Of a stretch of 5,722 bases of DNA, positions 5,646 to 5,722 are shown piece after piece. Numbering within the stretch: position 1 is the first letter of the stretch; each line of letters opens with the position of its first letter. This DNA is from Negativicutes bacterium UBA1444 (GTDB taxonomy: Bacteria; Bacillota; Negativicutes; UBA1444): positions 19,188 through 24,909 of the forward strand of contig DCTI01000155.1 of NCBI GenBank assembly GCA_002329525.1. The letters are read 5' to 3'. The notes under the pieces were generated by a model. The model did no database searches, was not told where the DNA came from, and saw only the letters and a list, made by a program, of their open reading frames with translations. The position numbers and the translations under genes were made by a program.

Positions 5646-5722
5646 GGGGGCGAATGAGGCCTGGTGGTCTCCCCGGTCTTCAAAACCGTGTGTGGGGCGG
5701 TGACCCCGTCCTGGGTGGGTTC
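5646..5722 (+). tRNA. selC: tRNA-Sec (anticodon UCA), truncated at the window end
   Basis: Selenocysteine tRNA, which decodes selected UGA codons after charging with serine and conversion to selenocysteinyl-tRNA. Special features are visible: an 8-base acceptor strand GGGGGCGA (5646-5653); a 6-bp D-stem GAGGCC/GGTCTC (5656-5661 with 5666-5671) around a 4-base TGGT loop; an anticodon loop CTTCAAA (5678-5684) with anticodon TCA at 5680-5682; and a long variable arm (about 5691-5714) that folds into a 7-bp stem (5694-5700 with 5706-5712). The T-arm begins GTGGG-TTC at 5715. The 3' half of the T-arm and the acceptor strand lie outside the window, so the expected partner TCGCCCCC cannot be checked. 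The anticodon stem has one C-U mismatch (5673-5689). The gene implies that the organism makes selenoproteins. Confidence 0.92.

Noticed and set aside
4883..5683. Minus-strand open frame covering the hydrolase and part of selC
   Set aside because: It runs through a tRNA gene and its promoter and has no family motif; the plus-strand protein has a signal peptide and SGNH blocks.

Overview
This is a GC-rich bacterial window, read entirely on the plus strand. It carries part of an anaerobic-type (cobalt-early) cobalamin pathway together with its cobalt importer, and ends inside a selenocysteine tRNA gene. CbiK-type cobaltochelatase, CbiL, a CbiMNQO importer and tRNA-Sec together suggest an anaerobe or facultative anaerobe. 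A deltaproteobacterial-type organism (Desulfuromonadia/Desulfobacterota) would fit, but that placement is a low-confidence inference and no sequence here proves it.

Layout. Bases 1-131 are a non-coding leader with a small hairpin and a convincing intrinsic terminator/attenuator (75-109) placed just before the cbiL ribosome binding site. The first bases look like the tail of a cobalamin-riboswitch B12 box cut by the window edge. cbiL (132-857) and cbiK (871-1701) follow as a tight pair. A clean sigma70-type promoter (1707-1735) and a short leader with a repeated/inverted hexamer precede cbiM (1769-2509), cbiN (2506-2790), cbiQ (2796-3554), cbiO (3572-4345) and a small DUF1653 gene (4342-4557). 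These five are overlapping or closely spaced and end at a strong hairpin terminator (4576-4610). A separate gene for a secreted SGNH/GDSL-type hydrolase (4712-5578) comes next, then a promoter (5607-5635) and selC (tRNA-Sec, from 5646, truncated by the window end).

How the genes work together. CbiM, CbiN, CbiQ and CbiO form an energy-coupling-factor importer that brings Co2+ into the cell. CbiK inserts Co2+ into sirohydrochlorin, and CbiL methylates cobalt-factor II at C20, so metal uptake, metal insertion and the next pathway step are adjacent. The DUF1653 protein is translationally coupled to cbiO and has no known role. The hydrolase and selC look like independent units.

No wholly new system is evident. 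The points most worth a second look are the truncated riboswitch/attenuator, the repeat at the cbiM start region, the DUF1653 gene fused into the cobalt operon, the atypical SGNH hydrolase, and the selC gene at the edge.
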